Below, one piece after another: positions 44,047-53,527 of a stretch of 64,000 nt of DNA. The notes beneath the pieces were generated by a model. That model worked only from the letters and a program-made list of their open reading frames with translations. It made no database searches and had not been told where the DNA came from. The position numbers were made by a program, and so were the translations under genes. The DNA comes from Deltaproteobacteria bacterium (GTDB lineage: Bacteria > Myxococcota_A > Polyangia > Polyangiales > Ga0077539). How positions within the stretch are numbered: the stretch's first letter is position 1; the number at the start of each line of letters is the position of its first letter. Where the stretch lies: contig JADJAE010000150.1 of NCBI GenBank assembly GCA_016704445.1, positions 124,001 to 188,000 of the forward strand. Reading direction: 5' to 3'.

Positions 44047-44177
44047 TGGACGGGTGATGGCGTAGGGGGAGGAGGAGGGGGCTCAGTGCGCGCGGACGGA
44101 CGGCGCGAGCGGGCGCATCCCGGCGTCGGCCATCATGCAGAGGGCGACGGAAGCTATCACCGAGGCGGGCCTCTGGA

Positions 44178-45113
44178 CTATCCGCCGGAGCGCATCTGGG
44201 CGGCGGTGGTCACCTGCTGGACGGGCCTCACGGCGCACACCGCGGGGCCGCCGAAGCGCACCGCGGCGACGTGCCAGAAGTCGTTGGCGTCGCTGCCGCC
44301 CCGGTCGCCGGTGAGGTCGCGCTCGAAGCGGGCGACGCGCTGCTCGCCGCAGTAGATGACCAGCGTCGCGTGGGTGGGCCCCTGGCGCTGGTGCGACGAG
44401 TAGAAGTGCACCCCGATCTGGTAGTCGCGGTCGAGCGCGGGCGTGTCGACGCGGATGTTCTCGGGGCCTTCTCCGTCGACGTCGTCGGTGTCGAGCCAGC
44501 GGCGGCGACCCTCCTCGGGGAAGGCCATGTCGGGCTGGCGGTTGCCGTAGTAGCAGTCCTGCTGGGTGAACCAGCGGGCCTCCGGGGCGTCGAGGGCGTG
44601 CAGGTCGACGTCGGTGCCCTCGGTGTTCCAGGAGAGCTCGACGCGAAGACCGTGGCCGAGCATCGAGACGGTGGTGTCGCACTGCGAGGTGGTGCCGTCG
44701 GGGGCGCGCGACTCGGCGTGCACGGTGAAGTCGCCGACGATCACCGAGGTGAAGGGGACCTCCGCGCCCTCGGCGACCACCGAGTCGGTGTCGTGGTCGT
44801 CGTACTGCGCGGCGAAGCGGTAGGCGCGGGTGTCGCCGGGCGCGGCGGTGACGCTCCAGCGCACGCGGGCGCCCGAGGCGGAGCCGTCGGCGCGCAGGGT
44901 GACGGGCGTCCCGGCGAGGGCGCGGGAGGGCGCGGGGCAGCGGAGGGCGGAGGGGGAGACGGCGACGTCGAGGGGGGCGGGGTCGGCCGGAGGGGTCGCG
45001 GCGACGACGGTGACCCGGGTGAGGTCGGTGACGGTGCCGCCGCGGAGGGACGGGCCGCACGAGGCGAGGAGGGGAAGGAGGGCAAAGAGGGTGGAGGGCA
45101 GGCGGAGGGACAT
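44178..45113 (-). CDS. YfaP-like (DUF2135-type) lipoprotein
   Basis: A 311-residue lipoprotein (lipobox LLASC). The first half is Ig-like (RVRWSVTAAPGDTRAYRF region). The second half has RVELSWNTEGTDVDLHALD, CYYGNRQPD, DTDDVDGEGPENIRVD and YQIGVHFYSS, the pattern of YfaP/DUF2135 domains that hold several acidic, probably calcium-binding residues. Surface or periplasmic; role unknown. ATG at 45113 gives a clean signal peptide. Confidence 0.8.
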   Translation of the reverse strand: MSLRLPSTLFALLPLLASCGPSLRGGTVTDLTRVTVVAATPPADPAPLDVAVSPSALRCPAPSRALAGTPVTLRADGSASGARVRWSVTAAPGDTRAYRFAAQYDDHDTDSVVAEGAEVPFTSVIVGDFTVHAESRAPDGTTSQCDTTVSMLGHGLRVELSWNTEGTDVDLHALDAPEARWFTQQDCYYGNRQPDMAFPEEGRRRWLDTDDVDGEGPENIRVDTPALDRDYQIGVHFYSSHQRQGPTHATLVIYCGEQRVARFERDLTGDRGGSDANDFWHVAAVRFGGPAVCAVRPVQQVTTAAQMRSGG

Positions 45114-45175
45114 GGCGGTTGAGCTCCTTCGACGGAGCAAACGCCGGATGGGTCTTCGGGCTTACAGGGCGGCCC

Positions 45176-46516
45176 TTACTTCTTCGCGAGCGAGCGCAGC
45201 CTGGCCAGGTGCTCCCTCACCCGGGCCTCGGTGCCGTGCGAGGTGGGCTCGTACCAGGTCGCGTCGCCGAGCTCGTCGGGCAGGTAGCGCTCCGCCACGA
45301 AGCCGCCTTCGCCCGCGTGCGGGTCGCGGTAGCCCTCGCCGTAGCCCCACTCCTTCATGGCCGCCGTCGGCGCGTTGCGCAGCCTCATCGGGACCGCCAG
45401 CGTCCCGTGCTGCTGCACCGCCTCCTGCACGGCGCGCAGGGCCCTGTACGCGGCCTTCGACTTGGGCGCGACGGCCAGGTAGGTCACCGCGTGCGCCAGC
45501 GGGATCAGGCCCTCGGGCACCCCGAGGCGCTCGAAGGCCCGGTCGGCGGCGACGGCGATCTCCAGCGATCGGGAGTCCGCGAGGCCGATGTCCTCCGAGG
45601 CGAAGATGATCATCCGACGGAGCACGAAGCGCGGGTCTTCGCCCCCGTCGATCATGCGGATGGCCCAGTAGAGGGCCGCGTCGGGGTCGCTGCCTCGCAG
45701 GCTCTTGATGAAGGCGCTCGCGAGGTTGTAGTGCTCCTCGCCGGACTTGTCGTAGCGGAGGTTCTTGGAGCGCGCGGCGGCCTCCACGTCGCCTACCGTC
45801 AGCGCGACGATGCCCAGCGCGGCGCGCTCCCGGGCCACGTGGTCGAGGAGGGTGAGGGCGCGCCGGGCGTCGCCGTCGGCCCAGCGGGCGATGGCGTCGA
45901 GGGCCTCGTCGGAGGCGGTGAGCTCCAGGGCGCCGAGGCCGCGCTCGCGGTCGTCGAGGGCGCGGCGAAGGACGGCCACGAGGTCTTCGGGGCGCAGCGG
46001 GTCGAGGCGCACGACCTGGGCGCGGGAGAGCACCGCGGCGTTGACGGCGAAGGAGGGGTTCTCGGTGGTGGCGCCCACGAGGGTGACCACGCCGGCCTCG
46101 ACGTGCGGCAGGAGGGCGTCCTGCTGCGCGCGGTTGAAGCGGTGGATCTCGTCGATGAAGAGCACCGTGCGCCGCCCCATGGCGCGCTCGTGCTCGGCGC
46201 GGGCGATCACCTGTCGCACCTCGGCGACGCCGGAGAGCACCGCGGAGAGCTGGACGAAGCGGGCGCTGGAGTGCGCCGCGATGCAGCGGGCGACGGTGGT
46301 CTTGCCGCAGCCGGGAGATCCCCAGAGGACGATGGAGGGCGCGCGGTCGGCGCGGATGGCGCGGCCGAGGGAGGTCTTCGGGCCGACGGCCTCGTCGTGG
46401 CCGACGAGCTCGTCGAGGTTGCGCGGACGCATGCGGTCGGCGAGCGGGGCGTTGGGCGGCGGAGGGGGCTCCTCGGGCAGCGGCTCGGAGGGCTTGTTGC
46501 GGTCGAAGAGGTCCAT
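45176..46516 (-). CDS. rarA: Replication-associated recombination protein A (AAA+ ATPase)
   Basis: RarA/MgsA acts at stalled replication forks with SSB. The 446-residue product has PLADRMRPRNLDELVGH, Walker A GSPGCGKT, Walker B LFIDEIHRFN, sensor 1 GATTENPSF, the Arg finger region LLSRAQVV-type (VLSRAQVV), sensor 2 GDARRALTLLD, and the conserved C-terminal RYDKSGEEHYNLASAFIKS then GSDPDAALYW and WGYGEGYRDPHA. Complete and typical in length. ATG at 46516 begins the usual short Pro-rich N-terminus. Confidence 0.95.
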   Translation of the reverse strand: MDLFDRNKPSEPLPEEPPPPPNAPLADRMRPRNLDELVGHDEAVGPKTSLGRAIRADRAPSIVLWGSPGCGKTTVARCIAAHSSARFVQLSAVLSGVAEVRQVIARAEHERAMGRRTVLFIDEIHRFNRAQQDALLPHVEAGVVTLVGATTENPSFAVNAAVLSRAQVVRLDPLRPEDLVAVLRRALDDRERGLGALELTASDEALDAIARWADGDARRALTLLDHVARERAALGIVALTVGDVEAAARSKNLRYDKSGEEHYNLASAFIKSLRGSDPDAALYWAIRMIDGGEDPRFVLRRMIIFASEDIGLADSRSLEIAVAADRAFERLGVPEGLIPLAHAVTYLAVAPKSKAAYRALRAVQEAVQQHGTLAVPMRLRNAPTAAMKEWGYGEGYRDPHAGEGGFVAERYLPDELGDATWYEPTSHGTEARVREHLARLRSLAKK

Positions 46517-46865
46517 CGGGGGGCTCTGGAGGGAAGTCAGCACCCAAGGAGGGGGGAGTGGCAAGCGCGGCGATGGCCGGACGGCCGGAAGGCGCCTCGT
46601 GTCGCCTCGGGAGGGGGAGTAGAGTCGCGGCCCATCGTGAGGCCCGCAGGTCGCTCCGCCACGCTGCTGCTCTGCCTCGCGACGCCGCCGGCTGCGGCGA
46701 ACCCGCGCCCGACGACACGGTCGACGCCTCGGTGGTCGACGCCTCGGTGGTCGACGTGCGCGCGGCCGACGTGCCCGCGGTCGACGTGCCCGCGGTCGAC
46801 GTGCCCGCGGTCGACGTCCCCGCGGTCGACGTCCCGCCGATGCTCCTCCGACTGCGCCCGTCGGG

Positions 46866-47861
46866 GTGGCTCATGGCGATGCCGTACCGGGGGCGGTCGC
46901 GCTGAGCGGCGGGAGCGTCACCGTCGCGGTCTCGCCCTCGCAGGAGCGGGTCTATCGCATCGACGCGATGCCCGACGAGCACCTCGGGCTGCGGCTCGAT
47001 TTCGCCCCCGCCGGCGCCTCGATCATCCTCGCCGTCGAGCGCTGGGACGGCCGCCGCGCGGTGGCCCTCGGAGAGACCGACGGCGGGAGCGGCGTGCGCT
47101 TCCTCGCGGCCTACGATGCCCGCGGGCCGCGCACCTTCTTCGCCCGCGTGCGGACCACGAGCGCGGTGACCTCGGCGCGGCTCACCCTCACCCGCACGCC
47201 CTTCCGCGACGGCGTCCGGTGCGACTCGGACTGCGCCCGGCTCCTCCAGCTCCCGCTCCCCAACGACCCCGCGCGGGACGGGTACGCCTACGCGACGACG
47301 ACGGTGTTCCGGTACCAGTTCGGGCGGCGCGACCTGGTGATGTTCGTGCGGGCCGCGGGGCAGGCCATGGCGGCCCAGGGGCGCACGCCCTTCGTGCCCG
47401 AAGACCTCTCCCAGTGGGACGGACTGACCCCGGGCGCCGACCGCGGGGCGCTGCGCCACGCCTCGCACCAGCGCGGCAAGGACGTCGACCTCTCGCTCTA
47501 CGGCAGCGACGGCCTGGCCCCGTGGCGGAGCTACTGCACCACCCGCCCGGTGGACGGCGGGCGCGAGTGCAGGCCCGGCACCCTGCGGGACTACGGCGCG
47601 ACGGCCAGCGCGGCGCTGCTGGCGCCCTTCTTCGCGAGCGGGCGGGTGACCATGTGCTTCCTCGACCGGGAGCTCATCGCGCCGACCCGCGCGGCGGTGG
47701 CAGGCGCCGTGGGCGCGGGGCTCGTCCCCTCGACGGTGCAGGGCCTCTACGCCGACGCGACCCACCTCCAGCACTGGCCCAACCACGACAACCACGTGCA
47801 TGTCCGGGTGAGCGAGAGCGTCGCCGGGGCGATCGTGTTCGAGCCCTTCGAGGCGCCGTAA
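46866..47861 (+). CDS. LAS-type murein endopeptidase (MepA/M74-like), N-terminus disrupted
   Basis: The intact frame of 331 residues ends in a LAS metallopeptidase core: HASHQRGKDVDLSLYG (zinc ligands His and Asp) and LQHWPNHDNHVHVRV (His-x-His), as in MepA-type endopeptidases that cut cross-linked peptidoglycan. Upstream, from a GTG at 46637, a lipoprotein start is readable in other frames: a hydrophobic LLLCLA segment, then AGCGEPAPDD and a repeated VDVPA linker (about 46700-46840). Two frame changes (near 46680 and 46875) are needed to join these to the enzyme. The true gene is probably 46637-47861 and exported; as written the enzyme lacks a signal. Confidence 0.72.
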   Translation: MAHGDAVPGAVALSGGSVTVAVSPSQERVYRIDAMPDEHLGLRLDFAPAGASIILAVERWDGRRAVALGETDGGSGVRFLAAYDARGPRTFFARVRTTSAVTSARLTLTRTPFRDGVRCDSDCARLLQLPLPNDPARDGYAYATTTVFRYQFGRRDLVMFVRAAGQAMAAQGRTPFVPEDLSQWDGLTPGADRGALRHASHQRGKDVDLSLYGSDGLAPWRSYCTTRPVDGGRECRPGTLRDYGATASAALLAPFFASGRVTMCFLDRELIAPTRAAVAGAVGAGLVPSTVQGLYADATHLQHWPNHDNHVHVRVSESVAGAIVFEPFEAP

Positions 47862-47880
47862 GCTCGCTGGGGAGGTTTGG

Positions 47881-48110
47881 ATGCGGGCGGCGGTGTGCGC
47901 GGGCGCGGTGCTCACGGCCTCCTCGACGGCGCTCGCACAGACCGAGGGGAGCGACCGACCACGTCCTCCCAGTGCGGCCTCGCCCGGAGGGGAGCGACCG
48001 ACCACGTCAGCCCAGTGCTCCCTCACGGTCGCGGGTCTGGCTCCGGTCGCTGACAGGCTCGCGCTCGTACCGGGGACTCCTCGCCGACGGCCTCGCGGTC
48101 GTACCGGGGA
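47881..48110 (+). pseudogene. Stub of a secreted-protein gene running into repeats
   Basis: An ATG at 47881 opens a clear signal peptide (MRAAVCAGAVLTASSTALAQ). Within 25 codons the sequence turns into tandem repeats and then REP-like units, so no mature domain remains. It looks like the 5' end of a gene whose body was replaced when repeats and the permease copy arrived. Confidence 0.5.
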
Positions 48111-48111
48111 A
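47941..48111. repeat. Direct repeats plus REP-like units, 48-kb copy
   Basis: GAGGGGAGCGACCGACCACG occurs twice about 48 bases apart. From about 48030 the sequence reads GGGTCTGGCTCCGGTCGCTG, then two units with CTCGCGGTCGTACCGGGG. These match the inverted-orientation REP-like array at 7886-8042. They directly abut the decayed permease copy. Confidence 0.75.
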
Positions 48112-49231
48112 GCCCCCCTCAGCGCCCCCCGGATGAGCTACCGTCCCGCGCCGTGACCCGTCCGCGCGCGCTGGTGGTGGTGGCTGCCGCGGCGGCGGTG
48201 CTGACCGCGATGAACCTCTCGGTCTGGCTCGCGGGCGCCTCGCCCCGTCGCGTGCTGGCGCTCATGCTCGCCGGCACGCTGGGCTCCTCCTACGGCCTCG
48301 GGCAGACCCTCGCCAAGGCCACGCCCCTGCTCTGGACGGGAGGCGCCGTGGCCCTCGCCCTGCGCGCGCGGCTCTTCAACATCGGCGCCGAGGGCCAATG
48401 CCTCTCGCCGGGGTGCTGGCCTCCGCGGTCGTCGGCGCGGCGCTCCCGCCTCGACCGCCATGGGTGCCTGCGATCCCCTGCCGCCTCGCTGCGGCTGCGG
48501 CGGGGGCGCGGCGCTCGGTGCGGTCGCGGGCTGGCTACGCGGCCGCTTCGGAACCAACGAGGTGCTCAGCACCCTGATGCTCAACGGGCTGATGGCGGTG
48601 GTGGTCACCTGGCTCTACGGGCGGGCGCTCCGCGACGGGGCGCAGGTGCACACCCGCGACGTAGTGGCCGGGGCACGCGGCTCCCGATGGCGGGCGCCGC
48701 GCTGCGGGCCTTCCCGCGGCAGCGGGCTCAACCGCGCCTCGCGCTTCGCCCGGCTCGGGCTCGTCGCGCTCGCGGCGCTGGGCTGGTACCTGGGGGAGCG
48801 CACCCGCCGGCGGCCTCGCATCCGGGGCGCTGGGCGCCTCATCCGGAAGCCGCCGTCCCGCGCTCGGCATCGATCCCTCGCGCACCACCCCGTGCGGGCG
48901 ATGGCGCTCCCGGGAGCGCTCGCGCGGTCTCGCGGCGTCGCACTTCGTGCTCGGGGTGAAGGGCTACGCGGAGCACGGGCTCGGCGCGGGCGTCGGCTTC
49001 ACCGGCATCGCGGTGGCGCTGCTGGGCGGCGGCAGACCCTGGGGCATCGCGCTGGCGGCTTTACTCTTCGGTGTATTGGCGCAAGGTCGCTCGCGGTGAA
49101 CGCGGTGGTCCCCCTCCGGACCCGCGCTGGTGGTGGTGCAGGCCGCGACGCTCATCGCGGTGGCGGCGGGGGTCGGCGCGCGGCGGGCGGTGAGGCCGCG
49201 ATGATGGCGGGTGGTCTTCCTGGCGCAGGTG
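48112..49231 (+). pseudogene. Decayed duplicate of ABC permease gene (first of pair)
   Basis: This segment is a base-by-base relative of 53487-54573, including ~40 bases upstream of the start and ~30 bases of the second permease gene. It starts as RPRALVVVAAAAAVLTAMNL and keeps frame to about codon 90 (NIGAEGQCL), then shifts frame repeatedly through small, mainly one-base indels, ending about 33 bases longer overall than the intact copy. It cannot give a working permease. See the finding on the direct repeat. Confidence 0.88.
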
Positions 49232-49235
49232 CCTG

Positions 49236-49820
49236 GGATCCGGCGACGTGGGGGTCCGGGGCCGGTCCCCCCCGGCGACGGGGGGCCCACGGGCGAGGGT
49301 GCCGGCGGCGCGAGGCGGGGGGGCCCGAGCCAGGGTGACCGTGCGCCGCTCCGCCCTCGGCCCCGCCGGGCACGTGGGAGGCCGCTCTGGCGTCGCCGCG
49401 GCCCTGGAGTGCCGGCCTGGCTCTCGTTTGCAGGCCGCGCCGAGGGTTGCGCCGACGCAACCCATCGAGGCTCCGACGGGGCGCGGAGCGGGCGCTGGAC
49501 CGTGGGTGCTCGCGGGGGTCGGCGCGGCGGCCTTCGTGGGAGCCGGTGTGCTGTGGGCCCTGCACGATGGCGCGATGAGCGAGCGCGATGGGGCCTGCGA
49601 TGGGGGCGGGTGCGATCCGTCGTCGGTCGATGCGGACTCACGGATGCGAGGGCTCACCACGGCGACCAACGTGGCCATCGGCGTAGGGAGCGCGGCGGTG
49701 GCGGGGGGCGTGGTGTGGTTCCTGGTGTCGAGGAGGGGCGGGCGAGAGGCGGAGCGGGGGCGGGCGACGGTGTGGGCGGTTCCGACGGGGACGGGGCTCG
49801 CGGTGGGCGGGGTGCTGTGA
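49236..49820 (+). pseudogene. Truncated TPR/PEGA-like membrane protein (locus B)
   Basis: The C-terminal half matches the locus A protein at 12401-13444: GAGPWVLAGVGAAAFVGAGV, DGACDGGGCDPSS and AVAGGVVWFLVSRR, ending with a GTGA overlap to the next gene. The signal peptide and TPR region are absent because the sequence joins the permease copy at about 49232, and the PEGA-like part (49240-49450) is scrambled by indels. Non-functional as it stands. Confidence 0.75.
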
Positions 49821-50220
49821 GCGCGGCGCGGCGGTGCGGATGGGTGGCCATCGGCGCGGTGCTGCTCGGGGGGTGCTCCGATGAGGAGTGGATCTATCGG
49901 CCGCGGGATGCCGGGCGAGCGCGAATGGATGCGGGCGTGGCGATGTCCGATGGGGCGGTCGGCGATCGGGTAGTGGTGGGGGCGACGCGGGCGGCGTGGA
50001 CGTGGTGACGCCGGGCGACGTGCCGACACCCCGAGATGTCGGGATGGAGACCGACGCGGGACCGATGCCGACAGGGCTCACCGTGCGGGCGCAGGGAGTG
50101 GCGACCAGCGGAGCTGCGAGCGCCACGGTCGGAACGCTGCGGGTGAGCGAGACGGGCTTCGAGGTGGGCGAGCGCGGCTGCGTCGGGACGCTGTGCGCCG
50201 TAGGGGGATTGGTTCCATGA
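49817..50220 (+). pseudogene. Lipoprotein with frameshift (locus B)
   Basis: A GTG at 49817 overlaps the upstream stop, and the product begins with a lipobox ending LLGGC, followed by SDEEWIYRPRDAG, matching NDDWEFRPRDAG in locus A. The first frame ends at a TGA near 50008. One base shift near the GGGGG at about 49979 restores DAGGVDVVTPGD, GLTVRAQGVATSG, RVSETGFEV and the conserved end CAVGGLVP with its stop overlapping the next ATG. It is the uninterrupted paralogue that proves the IS insertion in locus A. Confidence 0.75.
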
Positions 50221-51078
50221 AGATGCGACGGGGAGCGGCGCTGGGCGCGCTGGCGTTGTCGGTTGTGGGCATGGTCGCCGCGTATCGACTGGGGCGGGCG
50301 CGGGCGGACGGCGTGCCGATGGTGAACCCGCTGTACTACGGCGGGATGCTGGACGACGGCGGGCGTCCGGTGGAGGGCACCCGCAACGTCACCGTGCGGC
50401 TGTGGGATGCGGCGACCGCGGGCGCGACGGTGTGCACGACCAACGCGGGCGCGACGGCGTTCTCGGGAGGGCGGTTCCGGGTGGCGCTGGACAGTGGGTG
50501 TGTGGGCGCGGTGCGGGCGAACCCGGAGCTGTGGGCGGAGCTGCAGGTGGAGGGGACGGTGTTCCCGCGCTCGAAGCTGGGCGCGGTGCCGTATGCGCTG
50601 GAGGCCGGGCGGGCCACGGGCGCGGCGGGGGCGCTGGAGGCGCGACTGGCGGCGGTGGAGGGAAGGCCGACGGGTGGGCGGCAGGTGGTCATTGGTGACT
50701 GGAGGCCGACGGCACCGGGGGCACCGAATCAATCGCCGTGCCGTGTCCGGTACCTGCGAACACGACCGAAGTCACTCAGGACCTCTCAGCCAGGGCGCCG
50801 TTCTCCATCCGGTTCACAGCCATGGCGGCGACAGCATTCTATCGAGTCTCCAGTCGGCTGCCGGATCGACGATCGCCCGGGCACCGGAGCCGCCTGGCGG
50901 ATATCCAACGGCATTGCGGTCAGTCCCGTGGTCCGCCGACATTTCGGCACAACAACCAGGCGATGTATCCGCTCGAGCCGGTCGTACGTATGGTTTTCTC
51001 TTGGGGTCAGGCTGGGCGCCGGATTGTCGGTCCATCGCATATCGCCTTGCGGACCCTATTGTCGAGCAATTCAACTAA
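50217..51078 (+). pseudogene. Surface protein, conserved head and broken variable tail (locus B)
   Basis: The N-terminal ~155 residues are intact and close to the locus A protein (YRLGRARADGVP, PLYYGGMLDDGGRPVEG, NVTVRLWD, KLGAVPYALEAGRATGA). After RQVVIGDW (about 50700) coding continues only in changing frames: ESIAVPCPVPANTTEVTQDL and FTAMAATAFYRVSS in one, then a piece ending IVEQFN and TAA (51076-51078) in another. The tail shares no similarity with that of locus A and is less GC-rich. Likely two or more indels. Confidence 0.7.
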
Positions 51079-51082
51079 CCCC

Positions 51083-52399
51083 ATGCCCCCGCTCGCCGCC
51101 GACCCCTTCGCCCTCCTGGGCACTCGCCTCGATGGCAAGTACGATGTCCACTCGGTCATCGCCGAGGGCGGCTTCGGCGTCGTCTATCGGGCCATCCATC
51201 GCACCCTCCAGAAGCCTGTCGCCATCAAGGTGCTCAAGACGCCTCCGTCCCTCCCGGAGACCCACCGCAAGGCCTTCATCGACAAGTTCGTCTTCGAGGC
51301 GCGCACCATCGCCCGCCTCGAACACCCCGGCATCGTCCGCGTGCTCGACTTCGGCGGCGGCCTCCTCCCCGCCGGCGGCGCCGCCCCCTGGATCGTCCTC
51401 GAATGGATCGACGGCGACACCCTCGACGCCGTCCTCGACGCCCGCCGCGACCACACCGGGCGCCCGCCCGCCGAGGCCCTCGCGCTGCTCCGCCCGGTCT
51501 TCGAGGCGCTCGCCGTCGCGCACGACGAGGGCGTCGCTCACCGCGACCTCAAGCCCGCCAACATCATGCTCGCGCGCTCCCGCGACCGCATCGACCCCAA
51601 GCTCCTCGACTTCGGCATCGCCAAGGCCATGGAGCTCGACGAGACCGTCGCCTCGGGGCAGACCGCGACGCAGTCCGAGCTCCGCGCCTTCACCCTCGCC
51701 TACGCCTCCCCCGAGCAGATCGGCGGAACCCGCTCCGGCCCCTGGACCGACGTCCACGCCCTCGCGCTGCTCCTGGTCGAGGTGCTCACCGACCGCGCTC
51801 CCTTCCACGGCGAGGACAACACCGCGCTCACCGTCGACGTGCTCTCGACGAAGCGCCCCACTCCCGCGAAGTTCGGCCTCGACGTGGGCCCGTGGGAGCC
51901 CGTCCTCGCGCGGGCCCTCGCCCTCCGCCCGACGGAGCGCTTCCAGCACGCCCGCGACCTCCTCCGAGCGCTGGAGGCGACCGTCCCTGCGAGCGCCAGC
52001 TGGGACGCGCTCACCACCGCGCCGGTCCTCGGATCGCGCCCGCCGATCGAGCGCACCACCACGCTCCAGCCGGTGCAGCAGCCCGCCGTCGCGCGCTCGT
52101 CACGCACGCCGGTCGTCGCGGTGGCGCTCGTCGCGGCGACGCTCTCCTTCGTCGCGCTGTACCTCGTCGGATCGTCGCCGCCGCCGACGGTCACTGCTCC
52201 ATCGCACAGCCCCGCCGCGGTCGCCCCGGTCGCCGCGCCCGCGGTGGCGCCCGTCGCTCCGCCGACCTTGGCGCCCATCGTCGCGACGCTCGCCGCCGTC
52301 GACGCTGGAACGCCGCCGCGCCGCCCGGTGGCGCGCCCGGTGGTGCGCCCCGTGGTGGTGGCGCGCCCACGAGTGCACGAGCACCTGCCGGTGGAGTAG
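51083..52399 (+). CDS. Ser/Thr protein kinase with C-terminal membrane anchor (locus B)
   Basis: A 438-residue intact paralogue of the kinase at 8121-9506. The Gly loop AEGGFGVV, Lys49 in VAIKVLK, HRDLKPAN (Asp155), DFG (176-178) and SPEQ are all present. A membrane helix (VVAVALVAATLSFVALYLV, about 345-365) and a Pro/Ala/Val-rich outer tail ending VHEHLPVE follow. It starts 4 bases after the surface-protein stop. It is the only fully intact gene of locus B, so the kinase may still act or may have been captured by other inputs. Confidence 0.92.
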   Translation: MPPLAADPFALLGTRLDGKYDVHSVIAEGGFGVVYRAIHRTLQKPVAIKVLKTPPSLPETHRKAFIDKFVFEARTIARLEHPGIVRVLDFGGGLLPAGGAAPWIVLEWIDGDTLDAVLDARRDHTGRPPAEALALLRPVFEALAVAHDEGVAHRDLKPANIMLARSRDRIDPKLLDFGIAKAMELDETVASGQTATQSELRAFTLAYASPEQIGGTRSGPWTDVHALALLLVEVLTDRAPFHGEDNTALTVDVLSTKRPTPAKFGLDVGPWEPVLARALALRPTERFQHARDLLRALEATVPASASWDALTTAPVLGSRPPIERTTTLQPVQQPAVARSSRTPVVAVALVAATLSFVALYLVGSSPPPTVTAPSHSPAAVAPVAAPAVAPVAPPTLAPIVATLAAVDAGTPPRRPVARPVVRPVVVARPRVHEHLPVE

Positions 52400-52664
52400 C
52401 GGGTGTGAGCACCACCGCCCGACCAGGGTAAGCGACGAGGCCATCGGTGAAGCCGACCGATCCGGTCGACGGCCTCGCCCACCGTTTGAGCGTCGCCGCG
52501 TCGCCCCGCGAGGCAAGAACTCCTCGGCTGATCGCCGATCATGGTTCGCTGGAATGCCAGGTGGCCGAGGCGCGAAGATCAGCAGTGCACGATGTCAGCC
52601 TTGGTCGGAGCTGGCGCTGGACTTATATAGGTTGTCGCCGCGGCGGCGCGGCGAGGAGGTCGTG

Positions 52665-52928
52665 ATGACCATGCTGCAGGTGGAGTCGAAGGTGAAGGAG
52701 CAGTACGAGCGCTTCAGGCGTGAGCTGCCCGTCATGCAGCGTGGCCCCGACGTGGGGCGGTGGGTGCTCTATCTGGATGGCCCGAAGGGGTACTTCGACA
52801 GCGAGGACGAAGCCTACGAGGAGGGGGTCATGAAGCTGGGCCCGGAGGCTGGTTTCGTCGTCGCCCGCGTGGAGAGCATCGAGCCCGTCCTGCTGACCGC
52901 CGCGCTCGCCTACTTCCCCGGGGTCTGA
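52665..52928 (+). CDS. Small cytoplasmic protein, unknown family
   Basis: An 87-residue protein after a strong AGGAGG five bases upstream of the ATG. It opens with a charged helix (VESKVKEQYERFRRELPVM), then DVGRWVLYLDGPKGYFDSED, and a beta-rich end. No motif was recognised. It lies 4 bases before the retropepsin-like gene and forms a unit with it. The 265-base gap upstream (52400-52664), after kinase B, shows only a TATATA-like -10 candidate near 52624. Confidence 0.7.
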   Translation: MTMLQVESKVKEQYERFRRELPVMQRGPDVGRWVLYLDGPKGYFDSEDEAYEEGVMKLGPEAGFVVARVESIEPVLLTAALAYFPGV

Positions 52929-52932
52929 TCGG

Positions 52933-53433
52933 GTGTCAGGGCGGGACGTATTTCACGGAAACGCGGGATCGAGAGACCGCCTCATCGCGGAGGGGCCGAT
53001 CGTCGCGGCGCGGCTGCGGCCCGGTCGAGCGCTGGCGGAGCTCGCCCGGATGCGTGGCCTGGACCTGCCATACGTCGACGTGAACCTGTTGATCGACACG
53101 GGAGCGTCGACGTCCTTCGTCGAGCGGCACGTCGTGGAGGCACTGGGCATCGCTTCCATCCGTCGACAGGTCGTGACCCTCGCGGATCACAAGTCCGTCG
53201 AGTGTCTCGTCTACCGGGCGACGATCGACTTCCCGCTGCAGGACGCTGACGACCACAGCCCGAAGATGATGCCCGTGGGGATCACCATCGCAGCCACTCC
53301 CAACTCAACGCACGAGCTCCCTCATCACGGGCTGCTCGGGCGGGACTTCCTCTCGCACTTCACGATGGTCTACGCGGGCAGCTCAGGGCGGTTTGATTTG
53401 CATGTGAGCGGAGCGCTCCCCCGCGACCGCTGA
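52933..53433 (+). CDS. Retropepsin-like aspartic protease
   Basis: A 166-residue protein from a GTG at 52933. It carries the aspartic-protease active site LLIDTGASTSFV (Asp-Thr-Gly-Ala) near residue 53 and the partner hydrophobic-GRD segment GLLGRDFLSHFTMVYAG near 135. One such chain is half of a pepsin, so it should act as a homodimer. There is no signal peptide, so a cytoplasmic protease is expected. The small gene just upstream may encode its substrate, inhibitor or partner. Function unknown. Confidence 0.8.
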   Translation: MSGRDVFHGNAGSRDRLIAEGPIVAARLRPGRALAELARMRGLDLPYVDVNLLIDTGASTSFVERHVVEALGIASIRRQVVTLADHKSVECLVYRATIDFPLQDADDHSPKMMPVGITIAATPNSTHELPHHGLLGRDFLSHFTMVYAGSSGRFDLHVSGALPRDR

Positions 53434-53527
53434 CCCGAGCGGCCACTGATACCTCACGGAGGCGCTCTGGGCCGACGCGCTCTGTCGCCCCCCTCAGCGC
53501 CCCGCGGATGAGCTACCGTCCCGCGCT

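Noticed and set aside
44083..44157. Short minus-strand peptide of ~25 codons between the hydrolase-fold and YfaP-like genes
   Set aside because: No ribosome-binding site, no similarity and no context; chance open frames are frequent at this GC.
48153..48959. Permease-like frame at 48.15 kb as a functional gene
   Set aside because: It departs from the intact copy after about 90 codons through successive indels and loses its membrane helices.
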